Assembly: GCA_001803235.1 (NCBI GenBank)
Contig: MHBL01000195.1
Coordinates: forward strand, 1-64,000
Reading direction: 5' to 3'
Source: Lentisphaerae bacterium RIFOXYA12_64_32
GTDB taxonomy: Bacteria > Verrucomicrobiota > Lentisphaeria > Oligosphaerales > YB12-FULL-65-16
Length of the DNA stretch: 64,000 nucleotides
The notes below the pieces were generated by a model. It saw nothing but the letters and a program-made list of their open reading frames with translations, made no database searches and was not told the origin of the DNA. The translations under genes were made by a program, and so were the position numbers. Positions 27,632 to 35,967 of this stretch are shown here, in pieces. The stretch's first letter is position 1. Every line of letters starts with the position of its first letter.

Positions 27632-30602
27632 CGAGCTTCTGGAATGGTATGTCGTTCATGTACCGGACGAAGATCTCCTCGTTCTGGTCCATGCGCTCCA
27701 TGAACAGCGTCTCCAAGAGGTTCTTGAACACCAGTTCGAACTTGTCGCCCGGGTTCACCGCGGCGGCCTGCTTGAGTGCGTCGTCCGCAATGGCGGCTTC
27801 GACGATCTGATCGAAGAAGAGCTGGTCCGCCTGGTTGAAGTCCGTGCCGAACCGGGCGTTCACCAGGTCGATCAGACGCGACAAGGGGACTGGATCCTCA
27901 TGCACCGCGCCGGTCCCCACCTCGGACGGCCCATCGAGCGGGCGCCCGTAACCCTCGTCCAGGGTGATTGAGCCTTCGCTGATCTTCTGCAGGCGGTAGT
28001 ACTCCAGCCGCACCTCATCGTCGAACTGGTACGCCGGCCCGCCCCGGCGTTTCGGCAGTTTCGGCGCGAGGTGACGCAGAAAGACGTATAGTTTCTCCAG
28101 ATCGCTATCCTGGTAGGGAATGACCTGGCTGAGGAAACCGTAGAGATTGCGGAACGCCTGGAGTTTGCCTCGCCACAGTTCGGCTTTGTCCTCTTCTTCT
28201 TTCTGGAGCGCACTGAAACGCGACACAGCCGGATCCAGGGCGGCATTCATCGCCTGGTGATCTGCGGCACTCTGCTTCTGCCGGGACTTGAAGTAGATCG
28301 CACAGAAGCGCTCCAACTCCTCCGGCAAGTATGTGCCCGATGCGTCCAGTTCTCCCTTGATCTCGTACAGGCGCGCCGGGTCGACTTCCTGCCCCATCTC
28401 CGCGCCTTCGTAGTAGGTCTTGAAGGCATCGTGGATCTCGTCGCGGTCGTTGACGAAGTCCAGGACAAACGTGTCCTCTTTGAACGGGTGCGTGCGGTTC
28501 AGCCGCGACAGTGTCTGCACGGCCTGGATGCCTGCAAGGCGCTTGTCCACGTACATGGTGTGCAGCAGCGGCTGGTCGAATCCGGTCTGATACTTCTCGG
28601 CAACCAGCAGGACATGGTACTCCTGCGAGGCGAACCGCTCCGGCAATTCCTTCTCGCGGATGCCCTGGTTCATGCCCTCCTCGGTGTAGGTCACGTCTTT
28701 GAGTTTGTCGTCCTGCACGGTTCCGGAGAAGGCCACCAGCGTCTTGATCGGATAGCCCTTCTTCTTGATGTAACCGTCGAAGCCTTGCTTGTAACGCACG
28801 GCCTCAAGCCGCGAACCAGTCACCACCATGGCTTTGGCCCGGCCACCAATCTTGTGCCGGGTGCTGGCGTTGAAGTGCTCGACCATTATCTCGGTCTTCT
28901 GAGCGATGTTGTGCGGGTGCAGCTTGAGGAAGCGCGCCAGTGCCCTGGCCGCCTTCTTACGCTCCACGTTCGGGTCGTCCTCGCAGGCCTTCAGGAGTTT
29001 GAAGTAAGTGGCGTAGGTGGTGTAGTGCTTCAGCACGTCGAGGATGAAGCCTTCGTCGATGGCCTGGCGCATGGTGTAGCGATGGAATGGCTCGCCACTC
29101 CGTCCGAACACGGCAAGGGTCTTGTGCTTCGGCGTGGCCGTGAACGCGAAAAAGCTGAGGTTCGCCTGCCGGCCGCGCTTGGCCATGCTGCGGAAGAGTT
29201 CCTCCATGTCGCTCATTCCCTCTTCCTCGGCGCGCTTCTTAGCCGCAGTCCTTAACGCCTCGCCGCCGAGTACCCCCTTTAGGTCGGTCGCCGTTTCGCC
29301 GCCCTGCGAACTGTGCGCTTCGTCGATGATAACGGCACAGCGTCGTGTCGGCAGTGTGCCTGAACCTTCGGCCCCCCGCTCTTTCGCCATCTTGAGCAGA
29401 TGCCGCGAGACGAACGGGAATTTCTGGAGGGTAGTGATGATCACCGGTACGGCGTTCTCCAAAGCCTCCGCCAATTGCCGGGACTTCTCGTCGATCCTCT
29501 GCACCACGCCACGCTTGTGCTCAAACTGGTAGATCGTGTCCTGCAACTGCTGGTCCAGCACGACCCGGTCGGTCACCACGATGACGCTGTCGAAGACTCG
29601 CTGGTTCTTCGTATCGTGCAACGAGGCCAGTCGATGGGCCAGCCAGCCAATGGTGTTGCTCTTGCCGCTGCCGGCCGAGTGCTCGACCAAGTAGTTGTGT
29701 CCCACGCCCTCGCTGCGCGCCGCTTCGACCAGAGTGCGCACGGCCTGAAGCTGGTGGTAGCGCGGGAAGATCATTGCCTCCCGCTTCACCTTGTGGCCCT
29801 GTTCGTCGCGCTTCTCCTCGATCTGGAGGTGGATGAAGCGCGCCAACAGGTCCAGGAAGCTGTCACGTTGCAGGACTTCTTCCCACAGGTAGGCGGTGCG
29901 ATAGGTACGGCCGGCCGGATCGGGCGGATTCCCGGCGCCGCCGTTGCAGCCCTTGTTGAACGGCAGGAAGTGCGTAGCCGAACCGGCCAGCCGCGTGGTC
30001 ATGAAGACCGCTTCAGTGTCCACGGCGAAGTGCACCAACGTGCGGCGCTTGAACTCGAAAATGGTCTCGCGCGGGTCGCGATCCTGTCTGTACTGCCGGC
30101 ACGCGTCCTCCACCGTCTGGACCGTCAGCGGGTTCTTGAGCTCCAACGTGGCAACAGGGATACCGTTCAGAGTGAAGGTCACGTCGAGCGACTGCTCCGT
30201 CCGCGGCGAAAAGTGAAGCTGCCGGGTGAGACCGACCCGGTTGGCCACGTAGCGCGCCTCGAGTTCCGGATTGAGTTCGTGGGCCGCCTTGAAGAACGCG
30301 ACCCGCAGCGTCCGCCCGTAGCATTTGAACCCGTGGCGCAGCGTGGCCAGGGAGCCGTTGCTGTCCATCCACTTGCACAAGTCAACGATGACCTGCTCAC
30401 CGGTCTTGGCCCCGTGCAACGCCTCCAACTTAGCCCATTCCTTCGGCTGCGTGTCGCGGATAAAGTCCAGCACGACGCCAGGAAAGATCGCCCGCTCCCG
30501 GTCGAACCCGCCAGGTGCGACCTGGACATACCCTCGCTCCAATAGATATCTCTCGAGCACAGTCTCGAATGCTCGTTCCGTGTGAACTGCCCCGTTCGTC
30601 AT
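27540..30602 (-). CDS. hsdR: Type I restriction endonuclease R subunit
   Basis: VEHSAGSGKSNTIGWLA Walker A, IIDEAHSSQ DEAH, FTATP, ATLELKNPLTVQTVEDACRQYR nuclease region. Confidence 0.96.
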   Translation of the reverse strand: MTNGAVHTERAFETVLERYLLERGYVQVAPGGFDRERAIFPGVVLDFIRDTQPKEWAKLEALHGAKTGEQVIVDLCKWMDSNGSLATLRHGFKCYGRTLRVAFFKAAHELNPELEARYVANRVGLTRQLHFSPRTEQSLDVTFTLNGIPVATLELKNPLTVQTVEDACRQYRQDRDPRETIFEFKRRTLVHFAVDTEAVFMTTRLAGSATHFLPFNKGCNGGAGNPPDPAGRTYRTAYLWEEVLQRDSFLDLLARFIHLQIEEKRDEQGHKVKREAMIFPRYHQLQAVRTLVEAARSEGVGHNYLVEHSAGSGKSNTIGWLAHRLASLHDTKNQRVFDSVIVVTDRVVLDQQLQDTIYQFEHKRGVVQRIDEKSRQLAEALENAVPVIITTLQKFPFVSRHLLKMAKERGAEGSGTLPTRRCAVIIDEAHSSQGGETATDLKGVLGGEALRTAAKKRAEEEGMSDMEELFRSMAKRGRQANLSFFAFTATPKHKTLAVFGRSGEPFHRYTMRQAIDEGFILDVLKHYTTYATYFKLLKACEDDPNVERKKAARALARFLKLHPHNIAQKTEIMVEHFNASTRHKIGGRAKAMVVTGSRLEAVRYKQGFDGYIKKKGYPIKTLVAFSGTVQDDKLKDVTYTEEGMNQGIREKELPERFASQEYHVLLVAEKYQTGFDQPLLHTMYVDKRLAGIQAVQTLSRLNRTHPFKEDTFVLDFVNDRDEIHDAFKTYYEGAEMGQEVDPARLYEIKGELDASGTYLPEELERFCAIYFKSRQKQSAADHQAMNAALDPAVSRFSALQKEEEDKAELWRGKLQAFRNLYGFLSQVIPYQDSDLEKLYVFLRHLAPKLPKRRGGPAYQFDDEVRLEYYRLQKISEGSITLDEGYGRPLDGPSEVGTGAVHEDPVPLSRLIDLVNARFGTDFNQADQLFFDQIVEAAIADDALKQAAAVNPGDKFELVFKNLLETLFMERMDQNEEIFVRYMNDIPFQKLVTTWLASQAYQKLRNVSNGRCRLSSPPPPR

Positions 30603-31108
30603 GGTCGTCCCTTCGCCTCCCAACGCCGCAAACGCTCGTTGCATTCCCCAGCCGGAAGAAAACTGCCGCCGTCCATGAGCGTCCGCAGGTGAGTCGCGGC
30701 CGCGCCGGGAACCAAGAGCCGACGTTCCACGAGTCTGTCCAACACCCACAATACGCCCCGGACCTCGATTTTCTCCGCCGCGGCCGCCTTGCGTAACGCC
30801 TGGTCTCCTGAGAGCAGGGCCGCGCCAAGTCGCTTGGCCAACGCAAGTGCAGACGCGTCCGCCAGGCTGACCCTCAACCGGACCGAAACACCCTGGACAG
30901 ACGACAACTCCTCGGGGGACAGTTCCACCACGCGCAACAGGCCGGCGTTCACGAAGTTGTCGAGGATCCGGCGCTGCGTCGGCTCCTGCACTTCATACCG
31001 CACCAGATCCGTTGTGTGTGTCTCAATACCAAGACGGAACCACAGCGGCAGCAGGTCCGCCTCAATGAGGTCGATCAGGATGTTGGCGTCTTTGACTGCG
31101 ACTCTCAT
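30599..31108 (-). CDS. PIN-domain (DUF3368-like) putative toxin
   Basis: VAVKDANILIDLIEADLL, ADASALALAKRLGAALLSGDQALRKAA; stop overlaps hsdR start. Confidence 0.75.
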   Translation of the reverse strand: MRVAVKDANILIDLIEADLLPLWFRLGIETHTTDLVRYEVQEPTQRRILDNFVNAGLLRVVELSPEELSSVQGVSVRLRVSLADASALALAKRLGAALLSGDQALRKAAAAEKIEVRGVLWVLDRLVERRLLVPGAAATHLRTLMDGGSFLPAGECNERLRRWEAKGRP

Positions 31109-31114
31109 GAGACC

Positions 31115-32179
31115 TCACGCGATGACTTCCTTCAGGTCGCGGCGGAAGGAATTGAGGTCCTGCTTGAGAAGGGCCGCCCCCTTGGACAGGCTGATCTGTT
31201 GCTCGGCCACCGCACGCCAAACGAGTTGCCGGAAACGACTGGGCGTCTCGTCGCCGTTGTAGCAGTCGTCGCCTGGCTCGCCTTGGCCAGGCTTCCGCCA
31301 TCCCTGCTGACTGGCGTAGCGACAGAACCGTTCGAACATCGCTACCGACACCAACTCGAGCTGCTCGGCCCGTTTCATGATGGCCATGATGGACGCGCCA
31401 AAGGTCAGTTTCAACTCGATCAACTCGCGCAACCCGACGCCGTTACGGCACTTGCCAAACGCGTCCGTGAACGCCTCTCGCGGAAGCAGGAAGGCTCCGG
31501 CGAAACGTCTGACGATCGCCTCCTCCAGCTTCTCGTCGTCCGGCAGCGGCAGAACCACATGTGCCAACTCGTGGGTGCTGGTCATGCGTCTGCGCGGGAG
31601 GTTTGTGGTCGCCCCGAGAACCACCAGTGGCCCGGCGTCGGTGGCCGCGCAGAAGCCATCCAGGTCCGGGCCGACGTCCAACTCACAGACTTTGATGCTT
31701 TTGGACTCCAGGAGCCCCACGACACTTGGGATGGGGTCGTTCCCGAGGTCCCAGGCCTCGCGCAGTTCGCACGCCGCCGCTTCGGCCTGGTCCGGCAGGG
31801 AGAGAGTGGCACGGTCCGGCAACGGCGGCACAAAGGTGCGCACATCCCCGGCCAATTCCTCGGCTTCACAGAAGCGCTCGACGAAGTCGGCGGCTTGCTC
31901 GCGTGCGGCCTCAGCCTTGCCCCCGGTCAGTCGCGCCTTCTTGCGGAACCGGACTTCCCCCAGTTGTACCGTGAACGGACGGAAAAAGAAGTCGGTCGAC
32001 TGTCCAAGTGCCTCTGCCACGGCGAGCAGGATCGGGCTGCCCGGCGACATCTCGCCGCGCTCGTACCGGGCCAGCGCGTTGTGCGAGACCTTGCCGCCGG
32101 TCGCGTCAGCCAGCGCCCGCAGAGACAGACGGCGCATGATACGCGCCTGCCGCAAGCGTTGCCCGAAAACGGTGTCCAT
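31115..32179 (-). CDS. XRE-family HTH + ImmA/IrrE metallopeptidase-domain protein
   Basis: N-terminal HTH GQRLRQARIMRRLSLRALADATGGKVSHNALARYERG; zinc-peptidase motif STHELAHVVL. Confidence 0.9.
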   Translation of the reverse strand: MDTVFGQRLRQARIMRRLSLRALADATGGKVSHNALARYERGEMSPGSPILLAVAEALGQSTDFFFRPFTVQLGEVRFRKKARLTGGKAEAAREQAADFVERFCEAEELAGDVRTFVPPLPDRATLSLPDQAEAAACELREAWDLGNDPIPSVVGLLESKSIKVCELDVGPDLDGFCAATDAGPLVVLGATTNLPRRRMTSTHELAHVVLPLPDDEKLEEAIVRRFAGAFLLPREAFTDAFGKCRNGVGLRELIELKLTFGASIMAIMKRAEQLELVSVAMFERFCRYASQQGWRKPGQGEPGDDCYNGDETPSRFRQLVWRAVAEQQISLSKGAALLKQDLNSFRRDLKEVIA

Positions 32180-32194
32180 GGCGCCCTCCACCAT

Positions 32195-32231
32195 GTTTAC
32201 AGAAATGGGAAAGTAGTTGACTTCTGTAAAC
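32195..32231. promoter_or_regulatory. putative operator palindrome GTTTACAGAA-N17-TTCTGTAAAC in the xre/DUF2188 divergent intergenic region
   Basis: perfect 10 bp inverted repeat adjacent to the XRE start; TATAGT-like (-) and TTGACT (+) promoter hexamers nearby. Confidence 0.55.
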
Positions 32232-32441
32232 ACTATAGCATATTACTGGTAGAAAAGAAAGAGCCGGCGTGACGTTTGCACCGCCAAGCCGGCTCTGGCC
32301 TCCAGAAAATGCCCCTCTTGGAGGGACGATGGCCGGAGGCCGTGGTACGCGAAGACAAGACCGTAACATGGCCGTAGCCGGACCGGAGTCAAGCGCAACC
32401 TGCGCCGCGGGGCACGAACCCAACATGGAAGGAGTTTGATC

Positions 32442-32666
32442 ATGCGATCAAGCAACCTGCATGTGGTGCCGCACGGGTCCGACTGGGCCGTCCGCCGCGA
32501 AGGTGCATCCCGCGTTTCGTCCACGCACGGAACGCAGGGCGCTGCCGAATCGGCGGCCCGGCGCGTTGCCATCCGCGAAGGCGGGGAGACGTTCACCCAC
32601 CGCCCGACCGGCCCGATCCGTGACCGCAACAGCTACGGGAACGACCCGTTCCCGCCACGCGGCTGA
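32442..32666 (+). CDS. DUF2188 domain-containing small protein
   Basis: LHVVPHGSDWAVRREGASRVSSTHGTQGAAESAARRVAIREGGETFTHRPTGPIRDRNSYGNDPFPPRG. Confidence 0.85.
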   Translation: MRSSNLHVVPHGSDWAVRREGASRVSSTHGTQGAAESAARRVAIREGGETFTHRPTGPIRDRNSYGNDPFPPRG

Positions 32667-32709
32667 TGCTGGCACCCCACAGGCGGAGCCGTCGAAAGGC
32701 GGCTCCGCT
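32568..32709. repeat. ~142 bp direct repeat, copy 1 (3' half of DUF2188 gene plus terminator-like hairpin)
   Basis: near identical to 34870-35012. Confidence 0.9.
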
Positions 32710-32771
32710 CTTCTCCCGACTTCTCGCTGGGTTCGTTCCCTTGCCATGGTCCAAGGTCGGGCACGGCTGGA

Positions 32772-33020
32772 CTACTTGCGCCACTGGTTTGTGGCTCTTC
32801 GACGCCGTCCGGTTCTACGCATATCATTGCGATAGCGGATGGTTCCCTCCGCATCCGGCAACGGGATGGGGTAGTGCCTTTTCTCGTAGTCCTCGACCAG
32901 GTGCACCCAGAGCACCAGTCCGTCCCCTTCGGGCGTCCCCGGGCGCGCGGACATCAGTTTGTCTACCCGAGCCAGGGCCGCTTCGTAGTCCGCTTCCGTC
33001 TTGATGGGTCTCGGAGGCAT
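32772..33020 (-). CDS. HigA-like antitoxin N-terminal fragment (no HTH)
   Basis: IKTEADYEAALARVDKLMSARPGTPEGDGLVLWVHLVEDYEKRHYPIPLPDAEGTIRYRNDM. Confidence 0.5.
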   Translation of the reverse strand: MPPRPIKTEADYEAALARVDKLMSARPGTPEGDGLVLWVHLVEDYEKRHYPIPLPDAEGTIRYRNDMRRTGRRRRATNQWRK

Positions 33021-33024
33021 CAGA

Positions 33025-33190
33025 TCACCTGTACGTCGGGCTTGCCGTGCTCCCTATGGGTTCCCCTTTCGGTGAAATCTGTGCCGGACAAGCCAACCTG
33101 CCCGTCACCGCGGCGCGGAAAAGAGCGGCGCGGTGTTTCTTGTGCAGGGCGATGGGGCGCCCGGCCAACGCACGTCCCCGACGGACTTCC
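33025..33190 (-). pseudogene. remnant of an HsdS C-terminus
   Basis: minus-strand reading ALAGRPIALHKKHRAALFRAAVTGRLACPAQISPKGEP resembles RTIALLKERRAALIAAAVTGRMGLSP of the intact hsdS in this window. Confidence 0.65.
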
Positions 33191-33238
33191 CCGTCTCGGC
33201 TGTCGTCGCATGGCTCCTGGGGGCAGGCGGTAGCCCGC

Positions 33239-34384
33239 TCAAGCCGGCTCGTGCTCAGTCAGGTAGAGTGTACGGACCTCGCGGCCGCTCCCCTGGAGTT
33301 CCTCGATCTCCTCAATGCACGTGAACCGGTATGCGCCTTCGATTTTGAGGCCAGCCAGACCGGGACCTCCAGCTTTGATCGTCCCAGAGAACTCCCGCTC
33401 CTCTGATGCTATCCGCCATGCCCCGCTGTCAACATCCGCCTTCTTCAGAGCGCCGACTATCACGACGGTTTCGGCTCCGAGATTCGACACACTCGAAAGC
33501 AGGTCCACCAGCGGCCCCGCTTCCGCCTCGGACACCGCTCGCGCGCGTGATTCGGTGAAGGCCGGTTCCGCCCATGAGTAGCGCAGTCCGCTTCTCGTGT
33601 GCACCAGGAAGCGGAGCAGACGCAAATACGCCCCCGCCAAGTGGCCCCGATGAGACTTCGCCATCGCGAGCGTCTTCTGTGGGTCCCCGACGTGTTCGAA
33701 AAGCCCGTCGACGCGTTGCAACGCACGCGCCAACTCGCTTTGACCGAGCAGATCAGGCGAACGTGCAGCCTCCAAGACCACGCGGAAAGAGCCTGCCGCC
33801 GCCGGTACCACAACGTCCAGCAAGTGCGCGTCCGAGCGGTCAATGGAACGCCGTGTTCCCGGTGACAAGTCTCGCAAGGCCGCACCGTAGGCATGCTTGA
33901 CGATCGTCTGGACATGCCCAAGCAGACCAACGAGCGTATCGACCCGGATGCGATGCTCCTGCGCAGCCTCGGGCGGTTCTACGGCAACCTCCAAGACCAA
34001 GTTGTTTCGGGCTCGTGCTTCACGGACGGTTTCCTCGGCAGCGGGCCGGTCGTGGAGGACGAACCCGCCTTCGGGAAGATGCTGGCAGTCAGCCAGTGGC
34101 GTGCTCTGAGGTTGGAGAACCATCGGAGCATCAAGGCTATCCCCCGGCAGGCCGTAGAACCACTCTTCCTCTCCACGTTCCAGTAGCAGCGTGCGTAAGT
34201 CGAGTGCGCCCATCCGGAACTGTCTCAGCCGCTCCGGCTCCACGCCCGCTACGAGATAACGGTCCAGCCCGTCTACGGACTCCACCATCATGGCAATGTA
34301 ATAGCCGCCGATGGCGTCCCGGGCCTCGAAGACCTGGAGTCCGTCGTAGTAGAATAGCGTCCCCGTGTGGCGAATCTTCTTCAT
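33239..34384 (-). CDS. hypothetical protein, 381 aa, second gene of a two-gene unknown module
   Basis: long ORF with 4-nt ATGA overlap to upstream gene; no confident family. Confidence 0.75.
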   Translation of the reverse strand: MKKIRHTGTLFYYDGLQVFEARDAIGGYYIAMMVESVDGLDRYLVAGVEPERLRQFRMGALDLRTLLLERGEEEWFYGLPGDSLDAPMVLQPQSTPLADCQHLPEGGFVLHDRPAAEETVREARARNNLVLEVAVEPPEAAQEHRIRVDTLVGLLGHVQTIVKHAYGAALRDLSPGTRRSIDRSDAHLLDVVVPAAAGSFRVVLEAARSPDLLGQSELARALQRVDGLFEHVGDPQKTLAMAKSHRGHLAGAYLRLLRFLVHTRSGLRYSWAEPAFTESRARAVSEAEAGPLVDLLSSVSNLGAETVVIVGALKKADVDSGAWRIASEEREFSGTIKAGGPGLAGLKIEGAYRFTCIEEIEELQGSGREVRTLYLTEHEPA

Positions 34385-34755
34385 GATGCCTCAACGCTGC
34401 AGTTGGACAGGACGTCAAATCCTTGGTAAGGCCACCATGTATGGTGCGAAGGACGCCCGGTCTGTTGGATGCGTCCCGCCCCAATCGCCAGACGCACGCG
34501 ACAGATCAGGCGGTTCCGCAGCGTCGGAAGCTTCCGAGCCTTGTCGCAATCCTGCCGCGCGGAGAACACCGAAAGGCCGCGTGCCTGGCACTCGGATACA
34601 CGGAAAACAGTTTTCGGTTGTTCAGCCCGCTGCGACCGGAAATCCGCCTCTTGCGGCCGATTCGCGCGCACGAGGCGGAAAACGACACGCTCCGCGGAAA
34701 TCTCTTCCGCCTCGCTCGGAGGGCATCCATCCGGCAATGGTTCGCGATAGTCCAT
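34381..34755 (-). CDS. hypothetical protein, 124 aa, first gene of the module
   Basis: EPLPDGCPPSEAEEI...VFRLVRANRPQEADFRSQRAEQP...VSECQARGLSVF...PSHHTWWPYQGFDVL; 4-nt overlap with downstream gene. Confidence 0.75.
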   Translation of the reverse strand: MDYREPLPDGCPPSEAEEISAERVVFRLVRANRPQEADFRSQRAEQPKTVFRVSECQARGLSVFSARQDCDKARKLPTLRNRLICRVRLAIGAGRIQQTGRPSHHTWWPYQGFDVLSNCSVEAS

Positions 34756-34869
34756 GGTGATCGTAAGCTATCTGGTGCGGCACGGAATTGCCAACTGTCC
34801 CCTCGCCACGCCCCGGGCGGCGCGGCCTTCCTTGAACAACCCCATGGCCATTCCGCAGTACCCCTCACG

Positions 34870-35012
34870 GCCATGCGCGAAGGCGGGGAGACGTTCATCC
34901 ACCGCGCGACCGGCCCAATCCGTGACCGCAACAGCTACGCGAACGACCCGTTCCCGCCACGCGGCTGATGCTGGCACCCCCACAGGCGGAGCCGTCGAAA
35001 GGCGGCTCCGCT
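34870..35012. repeat. ~143 bp direct repeat, copy 2 (DUF2188 3' remnant plus hairpin)
   Basis: GGETFIHRATGPIRDRNSYANDPFPPRG and following hairpin duplicate 32568-32709. Confidence 0.9.
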
Positions 35013-35030
35013 TCTGTCTGCAAATGGCCC

Positions 35031-35966
35031 TTACGTGTCAAGACGGGGCAGAGCCGACGCGCTCTTCGCCGCGTTTGTCCAGTGGCTGATCTTGTCAACC
35101 AGATCCGGCGTGAGATTGTCGCAGAAGTCAACAAGCCGGCAGCGATCCAGCAATATGCCCGCTTCAGTGCATTTGCCCTTCCATCGAGCACGGTCCGCCG
35201 CTTCAGAGATGCAGAAGGCGCGAATCGGACTAACGACGATAGTCCCCTTCATCCACTTCTTGATGAATGCATCTGGCTGAAGTTGAGTGGTTAATCCACC
35301 CCAGTTTGACCCTGTCTTGCACTGTCCGAACACGATCAGTTGGCCGGGAAGGAGATCGGAGAAAGGCACCCATGCCACCGCGTCGAGTTTATCATCATTG
35401 GCATCCACGGGGGCATCGTCCAGACTCTCAAAACCGACGCCTTCGTGCAACTCGGCGCACAGTCGTTCAATTTTCGCTTGGAAGGTCCCGCCGACAGATG
35501 TGCCGAAAACAGAGGTGTGCGCGCGTGAGTAACCGAGATAGTTCCGCAACACGTTCGCGGCAACTTCCTCCAAGAGGTTAGCTCCATCAATCCCAGCATG
35601 AATACGATTGTCCTTCATGTTCAACCGCGTTCCCAACAGTAGGTACCGGTACAGTACCGATCGGATGCCAGCACTACCGGCCTCGTGGCGGAGTACTGTG
35701 CCCTGATGATCGAGGCGAAACGGATAGCCACCCCCGCAGGCAGATGCACGACGCTCGATCTCGTTCATGACCTCATCAAGGAACGCGGAGTTCTCATCAT
35801 CGTCATCGTCACATCCTGCGTTGTTGTCGTTGTCGTCAACGCGGCCAAGGCACGCCACGACTTCGCGTTTCGAAGCGGAACCGGCGTCCCAACTTAGCAG
35901 TTCGACAAAGTCGGCCAACTCATTGGAGTCTGCCTCGGGCGACGGAGGACTGGGTAACTTGAACAC
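35031..35966 (-). CDS. hypothetical protein, probable PD-(D/E)XK nuclease-like
   Basis: DDKLDAVAWVPFSDLLPGQLIVFGQCKTGSNW resembles a D...(D/E/Q)xK nuclease core; directly downstream of ParB-like gene. Confidence 0.6.
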   Translation of the reverse strand: MFKLPSPPSPEADSNELADFVELLSWDAGSASKREVVACLGRVDDNDNNAGCDDDDDENSAFLDEVMNEIERRASACGGGYPFRLDHQGTVLRHEAGSAGIRSVLYRYLLLGTRLNMKDNRIHAGIDGANLLEEVAANVLRNYLGYSRAHTSVFGTSVGGTFQAKIERLCAELHEGVGFESLDDAPVDANDDKLDAVAWVPFSDLLPGQLIVFGQCKTGSNWGGLTTQLQPDAFIKKWMKGTIVVSPIRAFCISEAADRARWKGKCTEAGILLDRCRLVDFCDNLTPDLVDKISHWTNAAKSASALPRLDT

Positions 35967-35967
35967 G

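Noticed and set aside
28257-30545. Plus-strand ORFs opposite hsdR (28257-29255, 29400-30545)
   Set aside because: Antisense to a strongly conserved Type I R subunit; no independent motifs.
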